From assembly GCA_022925895.1 (NCBI GenBank), contig JAKSYS010000271.1, forward strand, positions 64,001-75,066: a stretch of 11,066 nucleotides of DNA. Direction: 5' to 3'. The notes below the pieces were generated by a model. The model had not been told where the DNA came from and ran no database searches. It saw nothing but the letters and a program-made list of their open reading frames with translations. Position 1 is the first letter of the stretch, and every line of letters begins with the position of its first letter. Positions 1-6,910 of this stretch are shown here, piece by piece. Made by a program: the position numbers and the translations under genes. Origin of the DNA: Fragilaria crotonensis. Taxonomy: Eukaryota; Bacillariophyta; Fragilariophyceae; Fragilariales; Fragilariaceae.

Positions 1-1216
1 ATTCGATGATCTGTATATTTGCGTCAATCTTTGATTTCACGTGGATAACGTTTGGTGGTCCAACACTGTCGCGAAAACGGGCTTCTCTTTGAGTGAAGGG
101 AAAGATTCGTCGGCGATACTCTTCGAAAGCAAGTCGAGCAGCTTCTTCGAATTGAGGAGGAAAAAGCAAATATGCCTTTTGATCGAGTCCACCATTAACC
201 ACGTCGCATTTGGCAGATTCTGTACCGTCAATTGACATAATACTCGTTGCCCAATCTCGAGTAGACCTCACTAACGTGTTGCCATCAGGAAAATGCTCTG
301 TCCTCAGCGTGTCCAAGTTTGTCAACATGGGAAATAGGGAAATTGACCGAAGCGCTTTGATGTATTGGTCGTGCGTTTCAAAGAGCTTTGTGGCCTGTTC
401 TGTACTCATGTCCGCGAAAGCAAATCTCGGTATATAGACTGGAGATCTGTATCCCGTGAGAACGGTGAGAAGGGCTTGACTTAGCGGGTGCACGTGTTTT
501 TCACCACATTGTACTACGAGATGATTTATTTTCTGTCCCAGTGGTGTTGTTCTGTGCAGAAGTATATCAAAATGGGGTGTTGTCTCTGGTAGCACACTGC
601 GAAGGCTTTGAAGATATCGGATGCGATGGGTTGTCATGGGTGCTTTTAGCAAAATGTACCCGCAGACGACGAGTTTGCCGCTTGTCGTCTTAGAATTTGA
701 GGTCGACAGGGTTAGATTGAGACGATCGAGAGTCATTTTTGTCACGTTTTTGTTTCTCCAGTGTGATGGTGTCATGCCCGAGAAGCCGAACCGGATTGGT
801 ATAATTACCAAGGATTGTGACGGAATAATTGCAATAGTCGGAGATATGAAAGCTCGGACTTCCTCAGGAGTCATTTTGGAAATAGAGTTGAAATGATCAA
901 GGTCGTCTCTTCCCCATTTGTATAACAAACCGTCATCATCACTGAACAGTTCGTTGAGAAGGTCGTATATATGACGGTTTAGTACGTCGGCTTGCTGTGC
1001 GGAGTTATTAAACTCGATTGTTGTTTTCCAACGGATAGTAATCCTGTGGGTACCATCATTGAGAGGAACATTCAAGTTCGGAATCAGTGCAGACATTTTT
1101 CCCTGTGACGAAGCTTGGGAAAGGTTGTCCTTACCTTCCCGTGAGGCAGTGACCGGGGATGCCTTGTTTGAAGTGTTGTTAGATGCTGTCGAATCGTTTT
1201 CTTTTCCTTCCTCCAT
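1..1216 (-). CDS. Unknown protein, C-terminus cut by window edge
   Basis: An uninterrupted reading frame of 405 codons runs from an ATG at 1216 to the left edge without a stop, so the gene is partial at its 3' end. An in-frame TAG lies 27 nt upstream of the ATG, which makes this the first Met of the exon; Met41 is an alternative start. Residues 1-45 are Ser/Asn/Thr-rich and look disordered. A folded region seems to begin at the PLNDGTHRITIRW stretch (about 51-63) and continues with mixed alpha/beta composition, including LVVQCGEKHVHPL (about 233-245), CDVVNGG (337-343) and the basic REARFRDS (377-384). I see no signal peptide, membrane segment or enzyme motif. I do not recognise a named family. 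The style resembles large uncharacterised families associated with repeats in diatom genomes, but that is only an impression. The overlapping plus-strand frames are poorer and are taken as shadows. Confidence 0.75.
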   Translation of the reverse strand, partial: MEEGKENDSTASNNTSNKASPVTASREGKDNLSQASSQGKMSALIPNLNVPLNDGTHRITIRWKTTIEFNNSAQQADVLNRHIYDLLNELFSDDDGLLYKWGRDDLDHFNSISKMTPEEVRAFISPTIAIIPSQSLVIIPIRFGFSGMTPSHWRNKNVTKMTLDRLNLTLSTSNSKTTSGKLVVCGYILLKAPMTTHRIRYLQSLRSVLPETTPHFDILLHRTTPLGQKINHLVVQCGEKHVHPLSQALLTVLTGYRSPVYIPRFAFADMSTEQATKLFETHDQYIKALRSISLFPMLTNLDTLRTEHFPDGNTLVRSTRDWATSIMSIDGTESAKCDVVNGGLDQKAYLLFPPQFEEAARLAFEEYRRRIFPFTQREARFRDSVGPPNVIHVKSKIDANIQIIE

Positions 1217-1566
1217 GATCGTTGAGTCGCAATTCGCCTAGTACGCTTGAAGCGCGTTTGAAGGGGAGCACCATTTGAACATGCTTTGATTTTTGCTGAG
1301 ACTGTTTTGGCCCTGAACGTTGTTTGTGCCCAACTGTAGTCCACGGGGTTGCGATGGACTGCGCTTGTGTCAATGCTCTCCAAGTGGTTTGAACTGTATC
1401 AACCGATAGAACCGATGTGGCATGGATAGCAAGATAGACTTGAGAACGTTTAGTAGCCCAGGAGTCGAGTTTGCTTGGAATGTCCAACTTCCTATCTAGG
1501 TGATACATGTAGTGATACCAGATAAGGCAGTGTGCTCGAAGGGGATCTACTTGAATTCATTCCATA

Positions 1567-1821
1567 TCATTTCAAAGTTGGACCGTCCACTGCATATCTT
1601 CCTAAAGTGCAGAAACGATACCAGGACGTAGGATTTGTTTGGGAGCGGTACGTGGCTTCAGTCATGAGACGACTTTTGCGGTCTTCGTCTGTTTCATGAC
1701 GGATCGAGGCGGGGTTTGGAGGTTCTATCCACTTGGTGGTAAGGAAACCAAAGACGGGATCACCGTCGGGTGGAAGGTAAGCCATGGTGGGAGAAGATTG
1801 AGCTGCCGCTCCTTCAGACAT
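1567..1821 (-). CDS. Small unknown protein, or first exon of a spliced gene
   Basis: The ATG at 1821 sits in a CACCATGTC context and opens an 84-residue frame with a Pro-rich segment (MAYLPPDGDPVFGF, about 13-26) and a charged stretch (ETDEDRKSR). The frame also extends upstream to 1959 and would encode a hydrophobic leader, but it contains no ATG there, so I reject a signal peptide. A splice alternative exists: a donor GTATCG starting at 1621 and an acceptor ending at 1492 (130-nt intron) join residues 1-66, after NPTS, in phase to a second frame at 1491-1179. This would give about 170 residues with a basic, Gln/Ser-rich C-terminus. That second exon would overlap the start of the neighbouring minus-strand gene by 38 bp. 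No family is recognised. The coding call is moderate and the exon structure is unresolved. Confidence 0.4.
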   Translation of the reverse strand: MSEGAAAQSSPTMAYLPPDGDPVFGFLTTKWIEPPNPASIRHETDEDRKSRLMTEATYRSQTNPTSWYRFCTLGRYAVDGPTLK

Positions 1822-2573
1822 GGTGGATTCACGCGAGGTGATTCGTATCAGTTCTACGGGGAAACGGGCGACGGACGGAAGGGTGATGTGAAAACTACGA
1901 ACGAAAAAAAGTGTGAGCAACGACAAGCAGCAGTTTGACGCGACTATGATTTGCAACAAACAACGCTTGTGCTCGATATGAGGATGCTAGTTGTAGTAAG
2001 GTGGTGATTGATTTGTTCTAGATGCTATTCACTTCCTTCTATTCTGGGTTGTTGATTAGGTGAGGAACACCATGCTCAAGAAGAACAACTAGTAAGCAGA
2101 GGATCCTCCGACTCAAAAAACACTCCTGCGAAATCTTGCTTGATTGGCTGAATTGCTGCTGGGCAAGGCAATGCTACGTCCAAGAATGAATGTTTTCAAT
2201 GTTCGTAACGAACATCTGTGCATCATCCAGCTACGAGAGCAATATAAAAAGTCCGCGTAATACGTTCCTACATAAAGTGCGCCAGCATTACCTTTGCGTA
2301 GAAAACATATTGAACCCTACAGCAGTGTGACCGAAAAGACACGGAATGGGAACCCTAAACTAAACTTCAACTGGACAAGAGAACGGAGATACAAGTACCT
2401 TTTTGACAGAGAAAAAAACGTGTTCTGAAGTACTTTCAGCATCAAAGGACCCTTTTTTTGGTTTATCTTAAGTTTTTTGTTCAGCCCACATGTGTGGTTC
2501 ACGGCTGTGTGCGCGTGGTGCGCAGACTCAAACATATGGGACATGCGACATGCGGCATTCCTTCTTAACCTCA
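1822..2573. other. Intergenic region upstream of the left inverted repeat
   Basis: I see no convincing gene here. It should hold the minus-strand promoter and 5' UTR of the 1821 gene; the stretch just upstream of that ATG is pyrimidine-rich on the minus strand. A TATA-like ATATAAAAAG lies on the plus strand near 2243, but no credible plus-strand frame starts soon after it. A palindrome is at 2199-2215. The minus-strand frame at 2317-2544 is treated as chance. Confidence 0.5.
2199..2215. promoter_or_regulatory. 17-bp palindrome, ATGTTCGT-A-ACGAACAT
   Basis: Two perfect 8-bp arms are separated by one base. It is a plausible binding site for a dimeric regulator, about 30 bp upstream of a TATA-like sequence. 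No function is assigned; it may be chance. Confidence 0.35.
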
Positions 2574-2608
2574 GATCCGATTAACTGTCACCTATTTTTC
2601 GTCATCGT
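2574..2608 (+). repeat. Left terminal inverted repeat, 35 bp
   Basis: It begins GATCCGATTAACTGTCACCT and ends CGTCATCGT. It matches 7381-7415 perfectly in inverted orientation. Similarity stops abruptly on both sides. Confidence 0.9.
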
Positions 2609-2943
2609 GACATCATAGGAATCTTGCTCATCCGTCGAAAACAAAAATCAAAAAATTTGTATGTGTAACATTCAAACCGGCATTGCGCGCCAGCCAAATC
2701 GGCATTGTTCCCCATCCAACTCAGTACATGTATCACGATGTGTATATCTGTATATCGATACATTTATTTCGTGAGATTTTGCATTGCTGATCTGACATTC
2801 ATTTCATTTCATTTGCTTTTGCCTGAAACACTACGATACCTCATTGTTATTGCTTCTGCTGTTGATCATCCTTTGTCGTGACCCACCAAACAAGCACCCT
2901 CCTCGTCGTTTCTGTACAAGCAATTGAAGGATCTGCCGCCTGT
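2609..2943. other. AT-rich gene-free stretch between the left repeat and the tandem array
   Basis: No gene is seen. It contains CGGCATTG twice, a short ATTTC run near 2800, and an imperfect hairpin at 2728-2763 whose ends ATGTATC and GATACAT pair. It may act as the subterminal or promoter region of the element. Confidence 0.5.
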
Positions 2944-3450
2944 AGCACCCTTGGACGTGACAGCTTGCTTTCCCAATCGATCACGCTCTGCCATAACTGT
3001 GGAGTGGGTCGTCAAGGATTGCTTGTTTTTTTCGTACAAACCGGCAGCACCCTTGGACGTGACAGCTTGCTTTCCCGATCGATCACGCTCTGCCATAACT
3101 GTGGAGTGGGTCGTCAAGGATTGCTTGTTTTTTCGTACGAACCGGCGGCACCCTTGGACGTGACAGCTTGCTTTCCCGATCGATCACGCTCTGCCATAAC
3201 TGTGGAGTGGGTCGTCAGGGATTGCTTGTTTTTTCGTACGAACCGGCAGCACCCTTGGACGTGACAGCTTGCTTTCCCGATCGATCACGCTCTGCCATAA
3301 CTGTGGAGTGGGTCGTCAGGGATTGCTTGTTTTTTCGTACGAACCGGCAGCACCCTTGGACGTGACAGCTTGCTTTCCCGATCGATCACGCTCTGCCACA
3401 ACTGCGGAGTGGGTTGCCAGGGATTGTTCGTTTTTCCGCCCGAACCGGTA
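2944..3450 (+). repeat. Five-copy tandem array of a ~101-bp unit
   Basis: Units start at 2944, 3046, 3147, 3248 and 3349; the first is 102 bp, the others about 101. Copies 2-4 are almost identical, copy 1 differs slightly, and copy 5 diverges most, especially at its 3' end. Each unit carries AGCACCCTTGGACGTGACAG and the GATCGATC palindrome, which copy 1 has as AATCGATC; copies 2-4 end with a perfect 10-bp palindrome, TTCGTACGAA. The unit is not a multiple of three, so the frames crossing it rotate and are unlikely to be coding. The array ends about 30 bp before the ATG of ORF A, so it may serve as promoter, 5' UTR or a binding array for an element-encoded protein. Confidence 0.92.
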
Positions 3451-3478
3451 GCAGCCTCGTGCAGCCTCATCTTTTGTG

Positions 3479-4708
3479 ATGACGGATAGCGCTGTCGATG
3501 ATCATGTTGTAAGTGGTGTTGTTGCGGGATTGTTCCCGAGGAATGCCGCAAACGACGTGTTGGCCACGAGGGTGCTGACGAATCCATGTCGCTCCTCCAT
3601 TCTTAATCTCGGGTGCACGCCTACTAGGGTTGTGGCTTCCGGGCAGGCAGCAAATGTTGGCGTTCCTGTCCCTGCTGTTAACCCTGTGCAATCGCATCAT
3701 CATGCCGGAAAACATCGGAGAGGTCGGAAGGGTAGGAAACCGAAAATTCGGTCCGTTCGGAAACGCGTCCCCTCACAGTTACAAGTGCTGGATGTCCTTC
3801 TGAAGTGTTTGCCGGGGGACTTGAGGGGGGGTTTCGATGAGTTCTTCTCGACATGCGTTAAAAACGAAGCCGAAAGTGCGAAACATGTCGAGCCCACGAT
3901 TTGCTACACTCCCATTCGGTGGATTGCGGATGGGCTGCAAGAGGTGTTGGGATTATCGGGTGGTGGCTATCCGCGTTTCCAAATACAGCAATTGGAATCC
4001 CTTCGTGAGGACGATGTCTTCCGTCCATCCGGCTCTGTAAGCTCGTTTCAGCAAGAATTCATTCTGATGGATGTCGTCTTGAATCGAGCATTGACGCCCG
4101 TCGATCTTGCTTCCGCCGTTAGGGGTGGAGCCGTGGTCCCCGTTCGGAGCCGCGATGTGCATCGTCTCGACACCAAGGCGGATGGGGAGTTTCGAACTGT
4201 GATTGCCGTCATCCCGTCTGTGGGGCATTTTTATTGTGCTAGGGAGAGGCGCCAAGACATAACTGCCGGACAGGAGCGGAAATCACTTAATCCCCACGAC
4301 ATGAGTTGGTTACGATTGATGAGGGATGGCAAATTTGGGGATGGAGGGTATGTGAGGTGCTTGCATGATGCCAGTGGCGGGAACATTTCGGCATGGAGGG
4401 TGTCCCTTAACATGGGTGTCGGCTCCCTGCCCACGAGGCTGATCCGTTCCGGGAGACAGCTGAGTGATGCTGATGGTCCAGCAATGCCTCCCGACGTGTT
4501 TGATGGCCACCATTCCGATTGGTCGCCTGCTGATCGGGCGTATATTTTCAATGTACGCCTCGCGGAATCCAACGCCGCACGCGATGGGGTGGGCATTATG
4601 CTAAGGGATGTCACCACTTTCGTATTCCGGCAACATGCTGTGTTGTGGACCCAACCGTCACCCCGGTTGTGGACTTCATTGTTGAGCTTGCATACTCGTG
4701 CAGCCTGA
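3479..4708 (+). CDS. ORF A, unknown element-encoded protein with a basic NLS-like cluster
   Basis: The ATG at 3479 opens 409 codons; an in-frame TAG shortly upstream fixes it as the first Met. Residues 1-75 are small-residue-rich and look disordered. Residues 78-96 form a strongly basic Lys/Arg cluster including RRGRKGRKPKIRSVRKR, fitting nuclear import or nucleic-acid binding. From about 98 on the sequence looks globular (LQVLDVLLKCLPGDLRGGFDE, then FRTVIAVIPSVGHFYCARERR around 240-260). No transposase DDE/D, zinc finger or helicase motif is recognised. The natural-looking protein stops around residue 385, and the last ~25 residues to the TGA look like out-of-frame translation. Coding continues in the -1 frame as ORF B, so A and B are probably one protein of about 650 residues split by a frameshift, an unseen intron or recoding. 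Confidence 0.7.
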   Translation: MTDSAVDDHVVSGVVAGLFPRNAANDVLATRVLTNPCRSSILNLGCTPTRVVASGQAANVGVPVPAVNPVQSHHHAGKHRRGRKGRKPKIRSVRKRVPSQLQVLDVLLKCLPGDLRGGFDEFFSTCVKNEAESAKHVEPTICYTPIRWIADGLQEVLGLSGGGYPRFQIQQLESLREDDVFRPSGSVSSFQQEFILMDVVLNRALTPVDLASAVRGGAVVPVRSRDVHRLDTKADGEFRTVIAVIPSVGHFYCARERRQDITAGQERKSLNPHDMSWLRLMRDGKFGDGGYVRCLHDASGGNISAWRVSLNMGVGSLPTRLIRSGRQLSDADGPAMPPDVFDGHHSDWSPADRAYIFNVRLAESNAARDGVGIMLRDVTTFVFRQHAVLWTQPSPRLWTSLLSLHTRAA

Positions 4709-5445
4709 AAAGCCGGAAGACGTTGATTCTGATCAGGAACGTCCTGTCATCCCCTGATTGTGCAACCAAGGCCGCGCTGAGTGGGGCATTGGACAAGATT
4801 AACTTGCACAACACCATGGTGGCGAATAAACGTCCGGATGGAAAGGCAAGGAATTCGAGGGGGGACTTCGGTGCGATGCATCCAATTGGGACTCGCATTC
4901 ACCGTGATGGGGTGGGAATGAGTGCGTACACAACCAATTTGTTGGTCCCCGAGCCAGTTCTGCGAGAGTTCGTTCAGAGTCTTTCGATTGTGGGGAGGCA
5001 TTGTTTCCCTGACGTTCTCACGATGATCCAAGAGCTGGAGGCCGATTCAGGCATCCCCCCAGTTCCACCCATGGATGGCGATGGCCACTTTCTTCGTGTG
5101 GGCTTCTCCATTGACATGAGTGTCAACCTCATGAACGCTTCCCATTTTGATGTTTGGGATGCCTCACCTGGGTTCAGCGTTTGGACCGAAACGATTCCGG
5201 GTGCAGCTAAAAATTGGTATTTTGTAATGCCCAATGTGGTTGGGGTTGACGAGGCCGGGAATAACTTTCATGGACTCGCTGTGAAGCTTACCCATGGCGT
5301 GGCAATAAGTTGGGACGGGAGGGTGCTTAGGCACTGTACGTCGCTCTGTGAGCCGAGTGCAAGCAATGTTGAGGAGCAAAACTTATTGTTCGGCTCCTTT
5401 ACTGCAGCAAAGTTCAGGGTACTTCAGGCTGGAGTCCTGCAATAA
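4645..5445 (+). CDS. ORF B, putative Fe(II)/2-oxoglutarate dioxygenase-like (beta-helix) domain
   Basis: The frame is open from 4534, with no ATG before 4816, so independent initiation would lose the first part; natural-looking sequence starts near 4640, inside the end of ORF A. Numbering from 4645, residues 150-266 are rich in aromatic and beta-type stretches. His167-Phe-Asp169 (codons from 5143) sits in NASHFDVWD, followed by GFSVWTE, NWYFVMPNV and GVAISWDGRVLRHCTSL with His230 (5332). H-x-D plus a distal His about 61 residues on is the metal-binding pattern of Fe(II)/2OG dioxygenases, the superfamily that includes TET/JBP and AlkB. The basic residue expected about ten positions after the distal His to bind 2OG is not evident, so another cupin or beta-helix role is possible. 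The frame is well kept to its TAA, and the sequence is more GC-rich than its flanks. Confidence 0.6.
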   Translation: MDPTVTPVVDFIVELAYSCSLKSRKTLILIRNVLSSPDCATKAALSGALDKINLHNTMVANKRPDGKARNSRGDFGAMHPIGTRIHRDGVGMSAYTTNLLVPEPVLREFVQSLSIVGRHCFPDVLTMIQELEADSGIPPVPPMDGDGHFLRVGFSIDMSVNLMNASHFDVWDASPGFSVWTETIPGAAKNWYFVMPNVVGVDEAGNNFHGLAVKLTHGVAISWDGRVLRHCTSLCEPSASNVEEQNLLFGSFTAAKFRVLQAGVLQ

Positions 5446-5454
5446 TTGAAGGGG

Positions 5455-5498
5455 AATTCTCAGAAACACGTGTTATCTTTCCATTTTTCAATAACACC
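5455..5498 (+). repeat. 44-bp direct repeat, copy 1 (A)
   Basis: It matches 5801-5844 in the same orientation with two mismatches. It starts 10 bp after the ORF B stop and ends in AATAACACC, the reverse complement of the core of the 31-bp array. Confidence 0.88.
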
Positions 5499-5508
5499 TA
5501 TGTCCTTA

Positions 5509-5552
5509 CAATCCACCGAAAGTAAGGTTTACTATTTCACCCAAACGTGACT
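5509..5552 (+). repeat. ~44-bp inverted repeat, copy 1 (B)
   Basis: It is an imperfect reverse complement of 5757-5799. The best-kept parts are CAATCCACC, TTTACTATTTCACCC and CGTGACT. With 5757-5799 it encloses the 31-bp array and could form a large stem. Confidence 0.8.
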
Positions 5553-5613
5553 GAAGTTTTCAATATAGTGTGTACCAAGTTGTCGTAGAGCAGCGGCGCT
5601 GCCAGCTGCAAAC

Positions 5614-5746
5614 GGTGTTATTGTAATAATGCGAAATCTTAAAAGGTGTTATTGTAATTAGTGTAAAACTTAGATGGTGTTATTGTAATAATGCGAAATC
5701 TTAAAAGGTGTTATTGTAATTAGTGTAAAACTTAGACGGTGTTATT
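5614..5746 (+). repeat. 31-bp-period array of GGTGTTATT, five copies
   Basis: GGTGTTATT begins at 5614, 5645, 5676, 5707 and 5738, exactly 31 bp apart each time. The linkers alternate between two types, one containing GCGAAATCTTAAAA and the other TTAGTGTAAAACTTAGA, so the true unit is a 62-bp dimer present twice plus a partial last core. No frame is coding. The spacing is close to three helical turns, as in iteron-like protein-binding arrays. Confidence 0.9.
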
Positions 5747-5756
5747 GATAATAAGG

Positions 5757-5799
5757 AGTCACGAATGGGTGAAATAGTAAAACAGGTTTTGGTGGATTG
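5757..5799 (-). repeat. ~43-bp inverted repeat, copy 2 (B')
   Basis: Imperfect inverted partner of 5509-5552. It differs by one base in length and by substitutions clustered in the middle. Confidence 0.8.
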
Positions 5800-5800
5800 T

Positions 5801-5844
5801 AATTCTCAAAAACACCTGTTATCTTTCCATTTTTCAATAACACC
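5801..5844 (+). repeat. 44-bp direct repeat, copy 2 (A)
   Basis: Direct partner of 5455-5498 with two mismatches. It ends with AATAACACC at 5836-5844. The block reads A, B, array, inverted B, A. Confidence 0.88.
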
Positions 5845-6036
5845 GTAGGATAACGTACGCAATAACCAGGATTTTCAAAACAGTGTATCACAAAAATACG
5901 TGTTTGGTTTGCGCGGGAAATACCAATGCTACGCCTGGATGCACTACATTGTTTCGTCGCATGACACAACACAACAAAGCTAAGGTAACCTTCAGGGTAA
6001 CTCCGGACTCCGGACTCATTTGCCTCAAGCAAAACA
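5845..6036 (+). promoter_or_regulatory. Presumed 5' flank of the protease gene
   Basis: A 192-bp gap between the repeat block and the protease ATG. It contains a tandem ACTCCGG duplication (6000-6013) and otherwise no recognised box. It is inferred to hold the protease promoter and leader. Confidence 0.35.
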
Positions 6037-6828
6037 ATGGTGAGGAAGAAGCCAAAAAAGAACCAGCAGACACACTTTCCTGGTGATCCGCGGTATGGCG
6101 TGCAGGAGCGTGTAATAAGACAAGATGTGGGTGCGCTCATACATGGAAGAATGTTGAATACCCGACTCCTAAACTGCCTCATCCAGCGCGCTGCACCACC
6201 ACCGGCAGCAAAGTCTTCTGATAAAGTTCTTCTTGGGTCTCTCGCTGTGCGCTCATACATGGCTGCAAACAATGCCTTGTTTGAAGATACGACTGGTGGA
6301 ACATCTACGCACAAGGAAAGAAAATTGCAAGATTCGTTCTCGTCTCGAACACGTTTTGACTTGCACAATGACTGTGTGAACAGGCTCATCGTCCCCGTTG
6401 TTGAGGACGTGCATTTCTTTGTCTTTGTTGTCGATTTCAACCAGGCCCGCCCTGACTTCTTCATCAATGTTCACTTCTACGATTCTTTGCGACGCTCCAC
6501 AAGAGCGTCCGCAAATCTTCCTTCAGACTCATCAGAAATTGTGGCAGAAGTGAATGACTTCTTGTGTAATTTTGTGTTGCATAGACCCGAACACAATCAT
6601 TTGCACCGCGCGCATTATGAAGTACTTGAGAAGCTCAAATACCAGGAGTGTCCACATCAACTCAATGGAATTGATTGCGGATTATTTTGTGTTGGGGAAC
6701 TTTCAATACCTTCGGGTGATATGCATGATGAGAATTTCCGGTTCCGCCAGCAAGATAGTATCCAAAAGAATCCAGTCCAATATTCATTCGAAATGGACAG
6801 ACAGAACCTTTCTCTATTGCACGAGTAG
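6037..6828 (+). CDS. Ulp1/C48-family cysteine protease, element-borne
   Basis: A 263-codon frame starts at an ATG in an ACAATGG context and ends at TAG. Members of this family cleave SUMO/ubiquitin-like modifiers or related isopeptide bonds, usually in the nucleus. The N-terminus is basic (MVRKKPKKNQQ). Catalytic elements are visible in the family order: His126 in EDVHFFVFVVDF, Asp149 in FYDSLRR, Gln208 in HQLNGIDCG, and the nucleophile Cys214 followed by GLFCVG. The Trp that often follows the catalytic His is Phe here. The domain spans about residues 30-260, close to a complete but minimal catalytic core, with a somewhat short C-terminal side after Cys214. It lies inside the inverted-repeat element, downstream of ORF A/B and on the same strand. 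A 241-codon antisense frame over it is taken as a shadow. The family is fairly certain; substrate and activity are unknown. Confidence 0.82.
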   Translation: MVRKKPKKNQQTHFPGDPRYGVQERVIRQDVGALIHGRMLNTRLLNCLIQRAAPPPAAKSSDKVLLGSLAVRSYMAANNALFEDTTGGTSTHKERKLQDSFSSRTRFDLHNDCVNRLIVPVVEDVHFFVFVVDFNQARPDFFINVHFYDSLRRSTRASANLPSDSSEIVAEVNDFLCNFVLHRPEHNHLHRAHYEVLEKLKYQECPHQLNGIDCGLFCVGELSIPSGDMHDENFRFRQQDSIQKNPVQYSFEMDRQNLSLLHE

Positions 6829-6848
6829 TGCGAATCTTGCGGGGAAGA

Positions 6849-6876
6849 AGTTTCCCAACATTAGTTTCCCAACATT
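6849..6876 (+). repeat. 14-bp perfect tandem duplication
   Basis: AGTTTCCCAACATT occurs twice back to back just after the protease stop. It is probably a small slippage duplication in the 3' flank. Confidence 0.8.
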
Positions 6877-6910
6877 TCCACGTGAATTGTTGCGATCAGA
6901 GTGCAAAGTT

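Noticed and set aside
1639-1938. 99-codon plus-strand frame
   Set aside because: Antisense to the minus-strand frame with a good ATG context; the composition looks like out-of-frame translation.
1822-1959. Signal-peptide-like extension of the minus-strand frame
   Set aside because: The hydrophobic stretch has no ATG upstream of 1821; it would need a TTG start, unlikely in a eukaryote, and is more likely pyrimidine-rich 5' UTR.
2866-3451. Overlapping frames on both strands across the 101-bp array, with repeated Val/Arg/Ser-rich peptides
   Set aside because: The unit length is not a multiple of three, so frames rotate from unit to unit; the apparent protein repeats are a by-product of the DNA repeat.
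4231-4617. 128-codon minus-strand frame within ORF A
   Set aside because: Shadow of a better plus-strand coding region.
4622-4703. 82-nt GT-AG intron bridging ORF A and ORF B
   Set aside because: The ends look acceptable (GTATTC, GTGCAG), but splicing here leads into the wrong frame and not into ORF B.
5614-5746. CRISPR-like regular spacing
   Set aside because: The linkers are not unique spacers but alternate between two fixed sequences, and the context is eukaryotic; it is a higher-order minisatellite.
5742-6467. 241-codon minus-strand frame
   Set aside because: It lies antisense to the Ulp1 protease, which has clear catalytic motifs, and also runs into the repeat block; its product has no recognisable features.
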